Made by a program: the position numbers and the translations under genes. The notes under the pieces are model-generated. The model made no database searches. It saw only the letters and a list, made by a program, of their open reading frames with translations, and was not told the DNA's origin. Positions 8,889-17,325 of a DNA stretch of 53,492 nt are shown piece by piece (the stretch's first letter is position 1; each line of letters begins with the position of its first letter). The stretch comes from Ktedonobacteria bacterium (GTDB taxonomy: Bacteria > Chloroflexota > Ktedonobacteria > Ktedonobacterales > JACDGC01), in contig DAIDGU010000062.1 in the NCBI GenBank assembly GCA_027459785.1, positions 1 through 53,492 on the forward strand, written 5' to 3'.

Positions 8889-9200
8889 GTGGCGAAACCT
8901 CTTGATCCACATTTACTTCCAGGCCCGCATGACACCGCCTCGGATATGCACGTTCAGAGCGGCTATCCTATTTGGAATCTCATCGCTGATTGGATGTCAC
9001 AGGAGTACCGTGACGAAGCTGTCATCGCCAATTATGCCCTTGATCCTGCGGAATGGGGGGCGGCGAAAGCGTTTTATCTCGACCATAAAGCCGTAATCGA
9101 TGCGCGTATCATCCTGAATCAGGAACCGGTGGGTGACTTGGTCGAAGGATTGAATACTCCTGAAGCGTTTTTCGCCTGGGCGCTCAAACAGGGGGAGTGA
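8889..9200 (+). CDS. DUF433-like antitoxin candidate
   Basis: A 103-residue protein starting at GTG with GAGG 7 bases upstream. The centre (SGYPIWNLIADWMS, then DEAVIANYALDPAEW) resembles the winged-helix DUF433 family: a site-entry segment followed by a helix reading IxxNYxLxxxE/W. DUF433 proteins are typically encoded immediately upstream of a DUF5615 PIN-like protein, as here, with a TGATG overlap. By that context it is the predicted antitoxin and DNA-binding autorepressor acting on the palindrome at 8834. Function is inferred from pairing. Confidence 0.6.
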   Translation: MAKPLDPHLLPGPHDTASDMHVQSGYPIWNLIADWMSQEYRDEAVIANYALDPAEWGAAKAFYLDHKAVIDARIILNQEPVGDLVEGLNTPEAFFAWALKQGE

Positions 9201-9541
9201 TGGCAGCACTTTATATTGATGAAGGAATCTCACGTCAATTCGTTGTAGTCTTGCGCGCTCAAGGGTTTTCCATCGTTCACGCATTAGATCTTGGCATCAA
9301 AGGACGGCACGATTCAATTTTATTTTTGGAGGCCCAACAGCGCCAGGCGGTCCTATTTACGCTTAATCGCGCAGATTTTGTCTTGCTGGCACGTGCCTGG
9401 CAGACATGGGGATTAGGCGATCATGCAGGACTCATCGCTCCCAAACCAGGAAAACAGCCATCACCAGCACGCTTGGGTCAGGTGCTGTTGGATTATTGCT
9501 TGGATGCATCTACCTTTGCCAATCGTATCGATTTGTTTTAG
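9200..9541 (+). CDS. DUF5615 PIN-like toxin candidate
   Basis: A 113-residue protein. It begins with a short strand and acidic residue (ALYIDEGISRQFVVVLRAQG), then VHALDLGIKGRHDSILFLEA, then LFTLNRADFVLLARAW, the order of acidic and D/N positions expected in the DUF5615 branch of PIN-like nucleases. The start ATG overlaps the stop of the upstream gene, so translation is probably coupled. Predicted RNase toxin of a two-gene toxin-antitoxin module. An in-frame GTG one codon earlier is a possible alternative start. Confidence 0.6.
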   Translation: MAALYIDEGISRQFVVVLRAQGFSIVHALDLGIKGRHDSILFLEAQQRQAVLFTLNRADFVLLARAWQTWGLGDHAGLIAPKPGKQPSPARLGQVLLDYCLDASTFANRIDLF

Positions 9542-9572
9542 TGCTGGGCGATAAGTCATTATATGCCTCATT

Positions 9573-10871
9573 TTACCGCACCAGCAGCCACAAGACCAGG
9601 CTCCCCGCGATGAGCATCGGCGGCGTCACCAGGATGCCGATCTTAAAGTAGTCCAGGGCAGAGACTTTCAGGCCGCGCTGGCGCAACAGCAACAGCCAGA
9701 AGACCTTGGCCAGCGAACCGACGGTGGTGAGGTTCGGTCCCAGGTCGCAGCCGAAGATCGTCGCGCCGATCAGTGCAAGCTGACTGCGCCGCGCCAGGTG
9801 GCTGATGTGGCGCAGCACGGCGGTCATCACGAAGGCCATCGGGATGTTGTTGATCAGGTTCGCGCCGATGGCGCTGCCGATGGTCGTGACACCTACTAGT
9901 GCCAGCGTGGAATGCCCGTTGCTCTGCGCGCCGCCCACCGCCAGCAGCGCGTGGCCGAATGCCTGGGCGATGCCGGCGTCTTCCACCGCGCGTACCACCA
10001 GCAGCATGCCAGCGATGAAGCCGAAGATTGGCCATGCGATCGCTCGTGCCGTTTGCTGCGGTGAGGTGGTGCCGCGCGTCAGCCCGCCGATGAAAAGCGC
10101 CAGCGCGCCGCCGACGGCGACCAGCGAAAGCGGGATCTGCAGGATCGAGCAGGTGATATACGCCACGGCTACCAGCCCCAGCACAACCAGCGTGAAACGG
10201 AAATAGCCGGCATCACGCACGCCAGCATCGGGATTGCCCAACGCCGCCGCGTTGAAGCGCCCACTGGCCCGTTGGCGAAAGATCAGCCGGAACAGCAGGA
10301 TGTTCAGCGCGATCACCACGAGGCTTGGCAGCAGCAACAGCCGCAAGAATTCGCCCAGCGACAGATGAAAGCTATCCAGCAGGATGATATTGATCGGATT
10401 GCTGACGGGCAGCACGAACGACGCCGTATCCGCGATGAAGACGCATGCGAAGGTGAAAGGCAGCGGATCGAGATCCAGCTTCTTGACCAGATTGAAAACG
10501 ATGGGCGTCAAGATCAAGGCGGTCGCGTCGTTCGAAAGCAGGGTCGAAGTCAGCGTCCCCAGTAGCATGATGCCGATCAACAAGCGCGGCTCGCTGCCAC
10601 GTGATAAGCGCGCCGCGTGCGCTGCCGCCCAATCGAAAAAGCCGGCTTGCTCCGCCAACGCGCTCAGCGCCATCATGCCCAGAAAGAAGAAGAAGACATT
10701 CCAGTCCGCCAGTAACGCCGTGGCTGCTTCCGGCAGCGCCACCAGGCCCGTCACCAGCACCAGCGCGCCGCCGACGAGCGCGGCCACCCCCTCGTTCACC
10801 CGCCACGGACGAAACAAGATGCCTACCAGCGTCGCCGCGAAGATGACGAGCGTCGCAATCAGCCTCACCAC
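9573..10871 (-). CDS. arsB: ArsB/NhaD-type anion permease (arsenite efflux-like)
   Basis: A 432-residue integral membrane protein with about 11-12 hydrophobic segments. The first half carries family signatures of ArsB: AEQAGFFDWAAAHAAR, then LLSNDATALILTPIVF, then FIADTASFVLPVSNPINII. The second half contains GANLINNIPMAFV and GCDLGPNLTTVGSLAK, typical of the ion transporter superfamily. ArsB exports arsenite across the cytoplasmic membrane; related permeases carry other anions. No arsR, arsA or arsC gene is adjacent, so arsenite as the substrate is an assumption. It starts with GTG (10871, or the next codon). Confidence 0.75.
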   Translation of the reverse strand: MVRLIATLVIFAATLVGILFRPWRVNEGVAALVGGALVLVTGLVALPEAATALLADWNVFFFFLGMMALSALAEQAGFFDWAAAHAARLSRGSEPRLLIGIMLLGTLTSTLLSNDATALILTPIVFNLVKKLDLDPLPFTFACVFIADTASFVLPVSNPINIILLDSFHLSLGEFLRLLLLPSLVVIALNILLFRLIFRQRASGRFNAAALGNPDAGVRDAGYFRFTLVVLGLVAVAYITCSILQIPLSLVAVGGALALFIGGLTRGTTSPQQTARAIAWPIFGFIAGMLLVVRAVEDAGIAQAFGHALLAVGGAQSNGHSTLALVGVTTIGSAIGANLINNIPMAFVMTAVLRHISHLARRSQLALIGATIFGCDLGPNLTTVGSLAKVFWLLLLRQRGLKVSALDYFKIGILVTPPMLIAGSLVLWLLVR

Positions 10872-11201
10872 GTGTCGATACTCTTTCTAGGTTTTGTTAC
10901 TCGTTTGTTATACGCTATATCGTTATCTCTGCGCAAGCAGCAGGCCAGGAAGTACAGGTGGCAAAAGCGAGGAAAAATGGGGAAAGACAGCGGATGAAGG
11001 CCGGCAGTCGGGTGATGGCGATTGCAACCCGCCCTGGCTCCTGCCCGCGCCCCGCCGCGTCCCAGTCTGCATCGACAGGCTTCGTGATTGCAGTTGCGGA
11101 TTTACCCACGGGCTGACCCCGCCATGCCCGCTGGCGAAACCGAGCTGCACGCCTCGCCGTTTTCACATCCATCCGGCACGAAGACATGCTACAATAACGG
11201 C
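10872..11201. other. Intergenic region between arsB-like and RNA methyltransferase genes
   Basis: These 330 bases hold no convincing gene. The end nearest the methyltransferase carries a TACAAT box at 11190-11195, only 6 bases before the ATG at 11202; if used, the mRNA would be leaderless or nearly so, and no Shine-Dalgarno is visible before that ATG. No repeat or strong hairpin was noticed. Confidence 0.45.
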
Positions 11202-12581
11202 ATGACGAGTATCGTAGAAGAATCTGCTGAGCGCATACCCCTGGAGCCGGCGCGTAGTGTGCGCGCTGTCGTCGCGTTGCACGAGTGGACGGATGACGGC
11301 CTCGTGCGCGGCAGCGTCGTGGCCGACGTGGATGTGCGGCTGCCCGCCGGCAGTGTGCTGGACGTGCTGGGTGGCATCCCTGGCGAGACGGTGGAGGTCG
11401 AGGTTGGCTGGCCTGCCGTCTGGCGCAAAAAGCAATTGCGCCGCCCCAAGCCGCCCATCGTGCGCCTGGTGCGCGTCATCACGCCCGTCACGTCGCGCCA
11501 CGGGAACCCTGCGCCGGGGCGGGTCGCGCCGCCTTGCCCCGTCTTCGGTGATTGTGGCGGTTGCCGGCTACAACATATCCCCTATGCCGCGCAGCTCGCC
11601 TGGAAGCGTGATCGCGTGCGCGCCGCGCTGGCCGCGCATGGGCTGCCGGAAGACGCCGTAGCGCCAACCTTGGGCATGGCGGAGCCGTGGGGCTTTCGCA
11701 ATCAGATGCGTTTCGCGGTGAACCGCGACGGTCAGCCAGGGCTGACGGCCTATGGCACGCACCGCGTCATCCCGCTCACCCACTGCCCCATCGCCCATCC
11801 CCAGATCAATGCCGTGCTAGGCGCGCTCAGCGTCGTGCCGAATCCACGCCCGCAGGCGCTGGTGCGCTGTGGCGCGCACACGAGCGAGATCCTGGTGCAG
11901 CCCGCGCCCACCGGCGCGGTCGCCGACGCGCTGACCGCCGCTGACATCTCGCCGCGCACCGATGGGTTGCACGAGCAACTCCACGACCTGACATTCGCCA
12001 TGCGCCCAAGTTCCTTCTTTCAAACGAACACGGCCCAGGCGGAAGTGATGGCCGATCTCGTGTTGGCGCACGTTCCTGCCGGTCCCAACGCGACCGTGGC
12101 AGACGCCTATTGCGGCGTCGGCACTTTCGCCGCCCTGCTGGCGACCCACGCCGGTCATGTCATCGCCATCGAAGAGAGCGCCAGCGCCGTGCGCGATGCG
12201 CGCGAGAACCTGACCGCCCTTGGCCTGGCAAACGTCGAAGTTATCCAGGGCAAGACGGAAGAAATCTTGCCCGCCATCGCCGTCCCGTCGCGTCCTCCCG
12301 TCGCGCCGGGGGAACCCAGCGGGAACCCGATGCCTATCGCCGCTGTCGTGCTGGACCCGCCGCGCCTGGGTTGTCAGCGCCCCGTCCTCGACGCCATCCG
12401 AGCGTGCGGCATCCCCCGCGTCGTCTACGTCTCGTGCGATCCCGCGACGCTGGCGCGCGATCTGGCGCTGCTCTGCGCCGACGGGCGCTACCACATCACC
12501 ACCGTGCAGCCGCTGGACATGTTCCCCCAGACCCACCACGTCGAATGCGTCGCGGTGGTGGATTGCCTAGCTGCTCGTTAG
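11202..12581 (+). CDS. 23S rRNA (uracil-5-)-methyltransferase, RumA/RlmD family
   Basis: A 459-residue S-adenosylmethionine-dependent m5U methyltransferase of the TrmA/RumA superfamily. An N-terminal TRAM-like domain (about residues 40-95) precedes a cysteine cluster CPVFGDCGGCRLQH, the 4Fe-4S ligands seen in RumA-type enzymes. SAM-binding motif I is VADAYCGVGTFAALLA, the DPPR motif reads VLDPPRLGC, and the catalytic Cys is in VYVSCDPATLARDL. The C-terminal end MFPQTHHVECVA is family-typical. The modified base (23S U1939 or U747, or a tRNA) cannot be told from sequence. Start 11202 was chosen because of a promoter-like TACAAT box just before it. Confidence 0.88.
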   Translation: MTSIVEESAERIPLEPARSVRAVVALHEWTDDGLVRGSVVADVDVRLPAGSVLDVLGGIPGETVEVEVGWPAVWRKKQLRRPKPPIVRLVRVITPVTSRHGNPAPGRVAPPCPVFGDCGGCRLQHIPYAAQLAWKRDRVRAALAAHGLPEDAVAPTLGMAEPWGFRNQMRFAVNRDGQPGLTAYGTHRVIPLTHCPIAHPQINAVLGALSVVPNPRPQALVRCGAHTSEILVQPAPTGAVADALTAADISPRTDGLHEQLHDLTFAMRPSSFFQTNTAQAEVMADLVLAHVPAGPNATVADAYCGVGTFAALLATHAGHVIAIEESASAVRDARENLTALGLANVEVIQGKTEEILPAIAVPSRPPVAPGEPSGNPMPIAAVVLDPPRLGCQRPVLDAIRACGIPRVVYVSCDPATLARDLALLCADGRYHITTVQPLDMFPQTHHVECVAVVDCLAAR

Positions 12582-12657
12582 GTGTGAAAGATCGGGTACT
12601 GCCAGCGCGCCAGAGAAGAATAGTAAATCATTTATTTTTAGTGCCCTGTTTTATAAC

Positions 12658-12789
12658 TTATCTTGATTTGCCTGATCGTTTCTTCTTTATAACAAGTTGA
12701 ACATGCTTTTGTAGCAATTCCCATGTCTTATACTCAAAGAGATCAATGATGATGCATGCATCAAGCATGACGAAAGCTGGTTTATCCAC
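12658..12789 (-). pseudogene. Truncated PIN-like partner of the ImmA regulator
   Basis: A GTG at 12789 overlaps the stop codon of the XRE-ImmA gene and opens a 43-residue frame (AFVMLDACIIIDLFEYKTWE...). The strand plus early Asp and hydrophobic run resembles the first beta strand and acidic residue of PIN-like nucleases found next to ImmA regulators. After about 35 residues it turns into a basic tail and stops, far short of a full domain. Only about 75 bases remain before the next gene. I read it as the remnant of a coupled downstream gene; a genuine small protein is possible. Confidence 0.4.
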
Positions 12790-13906
12790 CGCAATCCTCT
12801 GCTTCCCACTGAGTAATCTCTTCCCGCATCTCATAGAGAGGCTTACCAAGTATTTCGGCAACACGCCCTGCACCTACTTCTCCTTGGAGGTAGGCCAACT
12901 TCAGCAGACGCATAAAGCGCATAGGAAAAGCTGATTTCTCCGTATTTTCAGCAATATTTTCTCTACGAACTGAAACTTTGGCACATTCTTCGAGCAGTTC
13001 CTCTGTTTTAGAGCGAGTTAGCAATCCCAGATAATGCAGTCGCCAGAGCATAGCTTGGCGTGAAACATCATACTCCTCAGCGATTTCAGCGATTGCTCTT
13101 AGGGAAACAGTGTTTTTTCTTTGCACAAGTTGCCTGGTTCGCTCTCGAATGTGCTCCGCTGGCAAAAGTAAGCACGAGGCAAACTTGTCCGCTAATTGCT
13201 CTATCTTTTCCCCCCATATGTTAATAGTATCTTCTGCATTTGGTGCTAAAGAATCCCATGTTAATAAATGAAATAGTTCATGAGCTAGACTAAAGTTCCT
13301 ACGCGAATGGACTTCTGAAGTATTAAGGACGATTGCATATTCTTGTTCCCCTCGAACGCTTGCGGCAGATCCTTTAAAATCAGGTAGATAAAAAATTTTT
13401 ACGGCGAAGCGTTCCTCTAAAACCTTTTCTAATGATAAGGCTGGATAGTTTCCCAATTCCATGTATTTCCGCATAGAATCAGCTTCCTGCTCTACCCAGT
13501 CAAATGACAGGCTCTTATTTCCCGAATGTAAACTGGGAAGTGAAGCGGTACTTATTTCATCTGCCCACTGCTCTACAAGATTATATGTGCGTATTAAATC
13601 CCCAAATTTTGCCTCCTGTATTTCCACGTCGCTATCAGGCTTATTTCTCCAAGCTACAATGAGATCTTGAGCAACTTCATTGAGCAACTCGGAGGGTGTA
13701 CAATAAAGCGCTTTTGCAAAGTTAAATAACTCGTAAGCTTTTAAGTCGCGTTCACCTTTCTCAATCTGGGAAATAGTTTGACTAGATCCAACGCCTGTTT
13801 CTTGCCCCAATCGCGCTTGTGAAAGTTTTAGTTGCAGGCGTCGATTACGAATATTGGTAGCAAGTCGCATACGAACTTGATCAATAGAATATCCCTCGTT
13901 TTGCAT
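12782..13906 (-). CDS. XRE-family regulator fused to ImmA/IrrE metallopeptidase domain
   Basis: A 374-residue protein. Residues 10-70 form an XRE helix-turn-helix (LATNIRNRRLQLKLSQARL, TISQIEKGERDL). The C-terminal half is an ImmA/IrrE zinc peptidase domain with HExxH as SLAHELFHLLTW near residue 215 and a downstream EQLADKFASCLLLP containing the third ligand. Family members cleave or relieve repressors in mobile elements, or act with a toxin partner. The gene is markedly AT-richer than its neighbours, suggesting transfer. Its stop overlaps a truncated PIN-like frame (12658-12789). The upstream 250 bases hold divergent promoters. Confidence 0.85.
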   Translation of the reverse strand: MQNEGYSIDQVRMRLATNIRNRRLQLKLSQARLGQETGVGSSQTISQIEKGERDLKAYELFNFAKALYCTPSELLNEVAQDLIVAWRNKPDSDVEIQEAKFGDLIRTYNLVEQWADEISTASLPSLHSGNKSLSFDWVEQEADSMRKYMELGNYPALSLEKVLEERFAVKIFYLPDFKGSAASVRGEQEYAIVLNTSEVHSRRNFSLAHELFHLLTWDSLAPNAEDTINIWGEKIEQLADKFASCLLLPAEHIRERTRQLVQRKNTVSLRAIAEIAEEYDVSRQAMLWRLHYLGLLTRSKTEELLEECAKVSVRRENIAENTEKSAFPMRFMRLLKLAYLQGEVGAGRVAEILGKPLYEMREEITQWEAEDCGG

Positions 13907-14093
13907 AAAGCCGCCTACTTCCCAATTTCAATGTTCTATGACGAGTATACCACCGATTTCCGCTAAAATCAAGATTATCTTGAGAAAATGACCAACCTTA
14001 TCAACGACTTGCCTACAAAAGATAGAACGAATATATCTGTACGCTTGCCAAAGTTATGCACTTAATTTATCGGAACCAACAGCTTTAAGGGGG

Positions 14094-14133
14094 TTGAGCC
14101 TGCGCCCAAATACCCCTATAATACAGATATAAT
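14094..14133 (+). promoter_or_regulatory. Promoter of the phosphotransferase-like gene
   Basis: TTGAGC (14094-14099), a 17-base spacer and TATAAT (14117-14122) form a near-consensus sigma70-type promoter. A second TATAAT follows at 14128-14133. Transcription would start about 30-40 bases before the GTG at 14168. Confidence 0.65.
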
Positions 14134-14167
14134 ACAGACGAGAATCCTATGTCCGCTGAGGTACCCT

Positions 14168-15562
14168 GTGAGCCAATCGCCCGCGCCGGTCATCGCTTCC
14201 GCCACCCCGATCTACCGCTATTACGTGCTCATCCCGCATGTCAACCGGCCCCAGGTCTTCCTGCAATTCCGCGATGACGCCTGGTATCTGCCAGAGTGGG
14301 CGGAGCAGGAGCGGCGTTTCTGGCAGAGCGTGGATCATGTCAATCGCGCAGTGCAAGATCGCTTCGGCCTCACCGCGACCACCCTGCGCTGCCTGGCGAC
14401 GGCGGCGCTGCCACAGGGCGCGGGCGTGCAGCGCATTTATGAGGTGGAAAACCGCAGCGTGGCATGGACGCCGTCCGGGCGCGACCGCTGGGTGGGGCGC
14501 GATATGCTGGCTGCGCTGCCGCTCGGTATGCCAGAGCAGCGCGCGATCCTGGAAGCGTGGTTCGACGAGGCGGAGCAGGGCAAGCCCTCGCAACGCCGGC
14601 CCTGGGCGCGGCGCGGTTGGCTGGATGCTACCACCAGTTGGATCCGCGATCAGTTGCGCCAGCGCGGCATCACGTTTCAGCGTGTCGAGCAGTTGCGCAC
14701 GTGGGAACGCTCGTGCCTCTTGCGCGTGCAGACCGATGCCGGCGACTACTACTTCAAGGCCGTGCCGGCGATGTTCGCCCACGAACCCGTGCTGACGCAG
14801 ACGCTGGCGCAGTGGTTGCCCGGCCAGTTCCCGCACATCCTGGCGCTGGATGCTGCACATCACTGGATGTTGATGGAAGACTTCGGCGGTCATTCGCTGG
14901 AACACGAGCGCGACATCACGCGCTGGGAAACCGCCGCGCGCCGCTTCGCCGAGATCCAGATCGGCCTGGCGCTGCGCAAGCACGAATTGCTGGCGCTGGG
15001 CTGCCCCGACCGCCCGCTACACGAATTGCCCGCGCACATCGACGCGCTGCTGGCGGACGATGTTACCCTGATGGCCGGCACCGCCGACGGGCTGCAAGCC
15101 GACGAGATCGCGGCGCTCCGCGCGCGGACGGCGGAGTTTCACGAGGACTGTGCGGCGCTGGAACAGCTCGACATTCCGTACACCTTGGAACACGGCGACC
15201 TTTGGGCGAGCAATATCGTGCGGCGCGGGGAAAATTTCCTCTTCTTCGATTGGTCCGACAGTTCGGTGACGCACCCGTTCTTCAGCCTGCTATTCCTGCT
15301 GGAAGATGCGCGCGAAGCCTTTCCCGATCTGCCGGAGGCCGCGCAGCGCGTGCGCGATGCCTACCTGGGAGCCTGGGCGCTCTATCGCCCGCTGGACGAC
15401 CTGCTGGCCGCCTTCCGCCTCGCGCGCATCCTGGCACCGCTGCACCATGCCGTCACCTACCATCGCGCCATCCTGCCCCAGATGAAGATGCGCTGGGAGA
15501 TGGAGCGCATGGTGCCGTTTTACCTACAACTGCTCCTGCGCCCCGCGCGTGACATGGCGTGA
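14168..15562 (+). CDS. Aminoglycoside phosphotransferase-fold (APH) protein with N-terminal NUDIX-like region
   Basis: A 464-residue protein starting at GTG with GAGG upstream. The C-terminal ~280 residues have the APH kinase fold: DYYFKAVPAMFAHEP (nucleotide-binding Lys), WMLMEDFGGHSLE, the catalytic loop YTLEHGDLWASNIV (HGDxxxxN) and FLFFDWSDSSV (metal-binding D). The N-terminal ~140 residues (YRYYVLIPHVNRPQVFLQF, AWYLPEWAEQERRFW, INxAVQxRFGL-like text) look like a NUDIX-type fold without an evident NUDIX box. APH-fold enzymes phosphorylate small molecules; the substrate is unknown and drug resistance should not be assumed. It is convergent with YbjQ. Confidence 0.75.
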   Translation: MSQSPAPVIASATPIYRYYVLIPHVNRPQVFLQFRDDAWYLPEWAEQERRFWQSVDHVNRAVQDRFGLTATTLRCLATAALPQGAGVQRIYEVENRSVAWTPSGRDRWVGRDMLAALPLGMPEQRAILEAWFDEAEQGKPSQRRPWARRGWLDATTSWIRDQLRQRGITFQRVEQLRTWERSCLLRVQTDAGDYYFKAVPAMFAHEPVLTQTLAQWLPGQFPHILALDAAHHWMLMEDFGGHSLEHERDITRWETAARRFAEIQIGLALRKHELLALGCPDRPLHELPAHIDALLADDVTLMAGTADGLQADEIAALRARTAEFHEDCAALEQLDIPYTLEHGDLWASNIVRRGENFLFFDWSDSSVTHPFFSLLFLLEDAREAFPDLPEAAQRVRDAYLGAWALYRPLDDLLAAFRLARILAPLHHAVTYHRAILPQMKMRWEMERMVPFYLQLLLRPARDMA

Positions 15563-15568
15563 GCGGCC

Positions 15569-15961
15569 TCACCCCTCGCGCTGCACCGTGACGGCGGTGC
15601 CATAGCACAGCACTTCGGTGATGCCGGGGGTGATCTCGGTGGCGTCATAATGAACGCCGATGACCGCGTTGGCACCCAATTGAGCGGCGTGCTGCATCAT
15701 CAGTTCATAGGCGTCGCTACGGGCGCGCTCGCACAGGTCGGTATAGAGCGAGATGTTGCCGCCAGCCAGCGCCTGGAAGCCCGCGCCGATCTGGCCGAAG
15801 ATGCTGCGCGAGCGCACGATGATGCCGCGCACCAGCCCGTGGTTGGCGACGATGCGCATGCCCGGCAGGGTGAAGGCGGATGTAACCAGGCCGTGGTCCA
15901 TCCTGGCGGTGGGGGCGGGGGCATACCCCGCGTTGGGCTGCGGCGGATATTGCTGTGCCAT
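15569..15961 (-). CDS. YbjQ/UPF0145 family protein
   Basis: A 130-residue protein. From residue 25 it matches the YbjQ (UPF0145) family: VTSAFTLPGMRIVANHGLV, then GIIVRSRSIFGQIGAGFQAL, then LGANAVIGVHYDATEI and the closing GTAVTVQ. These proteins form pentameric rings and have been proposed as heavy-metal binders, without a firm role. The ~25 N-terminal residues rich in Pro/Ala are extra. AGGAG lies 9-10 bases before the ATG. Confidence 0.85.
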   Translation of the reverse strand: MAQQYPPQPNAGYAPAPTARMDHGLVTSAFTLPGMRIVANHGLVRGIIVRSRSIFGQIGAGFQALAGGNISLYTDLCERARSDAYELMMQHAAQLGANAVIGVHYDATEITPGITEVLCYGTAVTVQREG

Positions 15962-15998
15962 GTTAAGTTTATCTCCTTCGCTTGGTTGTATGGTCGAG

Positions 15999-16017
15999 GG
16001 AGCGCGCCGGGCGCTCC
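15999..16017 (-). terminator. Hairpin between efp and the YbjQ gene
   Basis: Perfect 7-bp stem GGAGCGC/GCGCTCC with a 5-base loop, 38 bases beyond the efp stop codon. There is no T-run, so an intrinsic terminator is only a possibility; it could also be an mRNA-processing hairpin. Confidence 0.35.
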
Positions 16018-16054
16018 TCTTCCATTCTACCTTATCCCGAAGGAGATAGCTTGT

Positions 16055-16621
16055 CTACTTCGTCACACGCTCCATATAGTCGCCGGTGCGCGTGTCGATG
16101 CGGATGGTATCGCCCTCTTTGACGAAGGCGGGGACGCGCACGACCGTGCCGGTTTCCAGCGTAGCGGGCTTGTTGACGTTGGTCGCGGTGTCGCCGCGCA
16201 CGGCGGCTTCGGTCCCCACGACCTTCAGTTCCACGAAGTTCGGGATTTCGACGGAAAGCAGGATGTCATCGGCGTAAAACAGTTGCGCCTCGTCGTTTTC
16301 GCGCAAGAAGCGGATGCTGTTATCGTCCATGAGGCGCTCCGGCACCTCCACTTGCTCATAGGACTCGTTATCCATGAAGTGGAAGGTGTCGCCATCCCGA
16401 TAGAGGAACTGCGCCGGGCGGCTCTCGGTGTGGACGATGTCGATCTTTTCGCCGGCGTTGAAGCGTTCGGGGACGATCGAGCCAGTGTCCAGATTCTTCA
16501 TCTTGACCATGATCATCGCGCGCCAGTTGCCAGGCGTGCGGTGTTCCAATTCGAGGACACGAAAGAAGGTGCCGTTATAACGAATCACGGAGCCTTTCGA
16601 AAGATCAGATGTGGTTGCCAT
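16055..16621 (-). CDS. efp: Elongation factor P with Asn at the loop tip
   Basis: A full-length 188-residue EF-P with the three expected beta-barrel domains. Signatures: SVIRYNGTFFRVLELEH in domain I, FHFMDNESYEQVEV and PNFVELKVV in the OB domains, and GDTIRIDTRTGDYMERV at the C-terminus. EF-P enters the ribosome E site and relieves stalling at proline runs. The loop that normally carries a modifiable Lys or Arg (PGKG or PGRG) reads RTPGNWRAM, so the tip residue is Asn (residue 32). No modification enzyme gene (epmA, earP, ymfI) is nearby. Several proline-run proteins are encoded in this window. Confidence 0.95.
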   Translation of the reverse strand: MATTSDLSKGSVIRYNGTFFRVLELEHRTPGNWRAMIMVKMKNLDTGSIVPERFNAGEKIDIVHTESRPAQFLYRDGDTFHFMDNESYEQVEVPERLMDDNSIRFLRENDEAQLFYADDILLSVEIPNFVELKVVGTEAAVRGDTATNVNKPATLETGTVVRVPAFVKEGDTIRIDTRTGDYMERVTK

Positions 16622-16780
16622 CGGAAAATGGTGCCTCCCAGTATGGTTATGCTGGTTGCCAGCAGGGTGTTCAAAGGACGCAGGGCCGTTCCCCGCGCCG
16701 GTCACAGACCATCCTTTGGAGTATATCACAGGGTTCAAGGCACGCTCATAGGATGTTTGGCATAGGACCACGGCACCAGA

Positions 16781-16810
16781 TTCGGCACCAGCCCCCAAAC
16801 CGGCTATAAT
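16781..16810 (+). promoter_or_regulatory. Promoter upstream of the 83-residue hypothetical gene
   Basis: TTCGGC (16781-16786), an 18-base spacer and TATAAT (16805-16810). The predicted leader is about 110 bases long and contains a small hairpin GCGCG-ATCAAG-CGCGC at about 16868-16883. Confidence 0.45.
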
Positions 16811-16927
16811 AAGGATGTTGCATCGGGCGGGCGACCAGCGCGCCCATTTGGGCAGATGGTGTAACGGCGCGATCAAGCGCGCTGCTGTAAGATTGGTATG
16901 CGACAGGCGAAAGCGAGGGTTCATCGA

Positions 16928-17179
16928 ATGGACGCATCTACATCCGCCGCCGGCTTAGCGGCGCTGAATCGGTTCGATTTCACCACATGGGATGAGGTGA
17001 CGGCGGTGCTGGCGCAGCACGGCTTTCAGGTGGCGCACCAGGGCCATGCCAATCGCGGCCCCGAACAGATGTGGCTGATCACGTCGGACCGCGCCGCCGG
17101 CATCACGCTCATCAGCGACACACAACTGCTCTACTTTGCGATGGGCCTCGCCGCCGCCGATGAGTTCCCGGCGGGGTAA
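16928..17179 (+). CDS. Hypothetical protein, 83 residues
   Basis: A small soluble protein of unknown family. It reads as alternating helices and strands: RFDFTTWDEVTAVLAQHGF, GPEQMWLITSDRAAGITLIS, TQLLYFAMGLAAADEF. Start 16928 was preferred to an in-frame Met at 16898 because GAGGG lies 9 bases before it. It is preceded by a TATAAT promoter and a ~110-base leader. No motif allows a function to be named. Confidence 0.6.
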   Translation: MDASTSAAGLAALNRFDFTTWDEVTAVLAQHGFQVAHQGHANRGPEQMWLITSDRAAGITLISDTQLLYFAMGLAAADEFPAG

Positions 17180-17325
17180 GCAGCCCCACGCCCTGGTCCT
17201 TGCCCGGCGTTTGCGGGATGGGCTGCACCCACTGGGAAACCTTTGGTCACGCCCATCCGTCAATATCGTCAGGAATGGCATATAATGGCCGGGATAGTTT
17301 CTGGCGCAGAGGGGGTTATCAATCA

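Noticed and set aside
16850..16935. tRNA-like text (GATGGTGTAACGG followed by GGGTTCATCGAATGG) before the 83-residue gene
   Set aside because: The D-arm-like and T-arm-like words are suggestive, but the acceptor arms do not pair and no proper anticodon arm or T-loop stem can be formed.
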